A stretch of 64,000 bases of DNA. Origin: Prevotella melaninogenica. GTDB taxonomy: Bacteria; Bacteroidota; Bacteroidia; Bacteroidales; Bacteroidaceae. Shown piece by piece: positions 62,601-64,000 of the stretch (the stretch's first letter is position 1; each line of letters starts with the position of its first letter). The notes under the pieces were generated by a model. The model made no database searches. It saw nothing but the letters and a program-made list of their open reading frames with translations, and was not told the origin of the DNA. The stretch is from contig NZ_CP072348.1 of assembly GCF_018127925.1 (NCBI RefSeq), forward strand, positions 7,501-71,500, written 5' to 3'. The position numbers and the translations under genes are program-made.

Positions 62601-62654
62601 TTTGTTTAAGATAAACTACGGTGGTGGTTTTCTTACTCATAGTGGGGTGAGTTT

Positions 62655-63092
62655 TTATGCTTTTGATTCTTCTATCGCAATATAGACATTTGAAAGATAC
62701 AGTCCTTTTTCTTTATATTGCCAAAAGAACACGTTCCTTTGTAGGCTTTTGCTGAGTATTTCGGAGGCAGTATAGCTTTCTTCATTTTCCATTCTCGTCT
62801 TGGAAAGGATGATGAAAGGAGGTGTCCATTTGTCCATAGCTACCAAACTTAATGTGTCTGGAATAAAAGGCTTACGTCTGTTTTTCAGGGCAAAACCAAT
62901 GTAAACGAATATGCGATAGTCTGTATTCTTGATATATTCAATACAGCTTTCTGCTATAAGAAAGCTCTTCTTTATCCATTCTTTTTTGGATATCTCCTGT
63001 TTTGAGAAGTCTGTAATGTGGCGGTCGGTAGTGTGAACCTCAGCTGTCTGAAAACTGTCTATCCACTCCTGAAGGCTTTGTTTATATACCAT
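62655..63092 (-). CDS. hypothetical cytoplasmic protein
   Basis: A 145-residue soluble protein with no signal peptide or membrane segment. It contains HTTDRHITDFSKQEISKKEWIKKSFLIAESCIEYIKNTDYRIF and a second half with WTPPFIILSKTRMENEESYTASEILSKSL. I do not recognise the family. It stands alone on the minus strand between the OMP gene and tRNA-Leu. The codon usage looks ordinary. Confidence 0.65.
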   Translation of the reverse strand: MVYKQSLQEWIDSFQTAEVHTTDRHITDFSKQEISKKEWIKKSFLIAESCIEYIKNTDYRIFVYIGFALKNRRKPFIPDTLSLVAMDKWTPPFIILSKTRMENEESYTASEILSKSLQRNVFFWQYKEKGLYLSNVYIAIEESKA

Positions 63093-63122
63093 CTCGGATT
63101 GAATTAGGTTTTATAAAAGAAA

Positions 63123-63156
63123 GAACCGGATAATTGATTACTAATTATCCGGTTCT
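63123..63156. terminator. bidirectional terminator between tRNA-Leu and the 62655 gene
   Basis: GAACCGGATAATT and AATTATCCGGTTC form a 13-base perfect stem; T-rich on one side and A-rich on the other. Confidence 0.75.
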
Positions 63157-63164
63157 TATTTCAG

Positions 63165-63246
63165 TGCGCCTAACAGGACTCGAACCTGCACAACGTGAGT
63201 TACTAGATCCTAAGTCTAGCGCGTCTACCAATTCCGCCACAGGCGC
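63165..63246 (-). tRNA. tRNA-Leu (UAG)
   Basis: Cloverleaf with acceptor GCGCCTG/TAGGCGC, anticodon stem CTAGA/TCTAG and loop CTTAGGA (anticodon UAG), a long variable arm (TAACTCACGTTGTG) and T-arm GGTTCGAGTCC. Long variable arm marks a class II tRNA. Confidence 0.95.
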
Positions 63247-63256
63247 ATAACGACTG

Positions 63257-63264
63257 CAAAGATA
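63257..63264 (-). promoter_or_regulatory. -7 promoter element of tRNA-Leu
   Basis: TATCTTTG on the minus strand, about 10 bases before the tRNA. Confidence 0.6.
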
Positions 63265-63387
63265 CGCAATGTTTTGGATATAGCCAAATGTTTGGGAATT
63301 TCTTTTCTCTTATACACCTTTTCTGCCTATATGATTTTTGTTAGTAAATAATCTTATACTATTTGTTTATGAGTGAAATTAAATATA

Positions 63388-63395
63388 TATCTTTG
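63388..63395 (+). promoter_or_regulatory. -7 promoter element of the last gene
   Basis: TATCTTTG, about 143 bases before the ATG at 63539. Confidence 0.5.
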
Positions 63396-63538
63396 CGAAG
63401 AAGGTTTGGTTACTGAGTAAAATATCTCCCTGAGTTCTAATGTTATCACGATACCTTATGAGCATGAAAGGGCTGGTTTTGCAAATAACCGACTATGTAT
63501 TTAACAATATTATTTCTTTAACTAACTAACGATTAACA

Positions 63539-64000
63539 ATGAGAAAGACATTATTAACTTTTTTATTCCTGGGAGCTTTGTGTGCGTCAGCTTCTGTAGT
63601 TTACAATGGTGCTGGTGAAACCAGTGTAGTGATGAATCAGAAAACGGTGTCCGTTAAGGCTACTCCTACCAAGAATGCTTTGAGTAAAGATGAGCGTGCA
63701 GCTATCTCACTCATTACGTCTATGTATAACACAAAAGGCTTTGATAATACTGCATACCTAAAGAAACACTGCACAAAGAAGTTGCTGAAAGTGTTGAAGG
63801 CTGCGTATGATTATGAATATGATCCACTTCCAGATGCTTATGCAGGTTGGTTGTTCCGCTCTGGTGCCCAAGATGGCCCATCTAATGCACATAAGGTTCT
63901 GCGTGTTGTGAGCCTTGGTAACAACTGGTATCAGTATACTTTCTTGGATATGGGTATAAAATGTACCAATAAGGTAAAGGTTATCAAGGTTGGTAACAAA
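63539..64000 (+). CDS. secreted DUF3828-like protein, partial
   Basis: The frame runs from ATG 63539 to the window end, so the C-terminus is missing (at least 154 residues). It has a signal peptide (KTLLTFLFLGALCASASVVY). The mature part starts with KDERAAISLITSMYNTKGF and contains KKHCTKKLLKVLKAAYDYEYDP, resembling DUF3828/YbjP-like secreted proteins with a cystatin-like fold, common in Prevotella. Function unknown. Confidence 0.7.
   Translation, partial: MRKTLLTFLFLGALCASASVVYNGAGETSVVMNQKTVSVKATPTKNALSKDERAAISLITSMYNTKGFDNTAYLKKHCTKKLLKVLKAAYDYEYDPLPDAYAGWLFRSGAQDGPSNAHKVLRVVSLGNNWYQYTFLDMGIKCTNKVKVIKVGNK

Overview
The window looks like a chromosomal segment of a Prevotella-type bacterium (Bacteroidota), probably one of the oral species. 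The evidence is the gene content: HU-related proteins of the Bacteroidota type, fimbrillin-like lipoproteins, a paired SurA-like/OstA-like operon, a lipoate ligase-lipoyl synthase fusion and an ISAon1/ISL3-like insertion sequence. The promoters also fit, since almost every transcription unit is preceded by the Bacteroidota -7 element TAnnTTTG rather than by a sigma70 box. Base composition is moderate to low in GC. There are three tRNA genes, no rRNA and no CRISPR array.

Most of the window is core housekeeping: yceD-rpmF-fabH-era-der (1-4.9 kb), mlaF/mlaE (8.7-10.4 kb), lptB, tig, clpP-clpX, recQ (11.9-19 kb), a HigBA-type pair, two tandem dps genes, guaB, two SurA-like PPIases, an OstA-like protein and mutL (19.2-30.5 kb), an OmpA-family protein, lplA-lipA fusion, an FMN-binding protein (34.7-38.8 kb), asd, a CPA2 antiporter, lolD, cvfB-like, tcdA (42.4-49.4 kb), then asnS, rluB-like, purB, tRNAs, a further HU protein and outer membrane proteins (53-64 kb).

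Three copies of an accessory operon break this up: locus A (about 5.26-8.64 kb, minus strand), locus B (31.09-34.30 kb, minus) and locus C (39.2-42.1 kb, plus). Each has the same order: a TACCTTTG promoter; a short leader ORF that runs through a long dinucleotide tract, (CT)19 in A and (AC)13.5 or (AC)21.5 in B and C; a conserved hairpin plus U-run that looks like an intrinsic terminator; a small protein with a YxAPxC motif; a SCANxD lipoprotein with an N-terminal fimbrillin-like part and a C-terminal lectin-like end; a tandem array of palindromes with a 22-23 bp period; and a HU-related DNA-binding protein. In all three loci I read the frames by hand. Two of the three tract-length frames stop the leader ORF before the terminator, and the third runs straight through it. 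As sequenced, all three are in a stopped frame. This suggests phase variation by slipped-strand change of a leader ORF that controls transcription attenuation, and I regard it as the most interesting system here.

Other accessory material includes a complete 1442-bp IS with an 8-bp target duplication (51530-52971), MITE-like elements with GGGTGTGTCAAAA ends (one pair brackets locus C in inverted orientation), a GxxExxY gene enclosed by 38-bp inverted repeats, a RAYT-like HUH transposase with an unusual C-terminal domain, nine intergenic arrays of 22-23 bp period, and several dispersed hairpin repeats.
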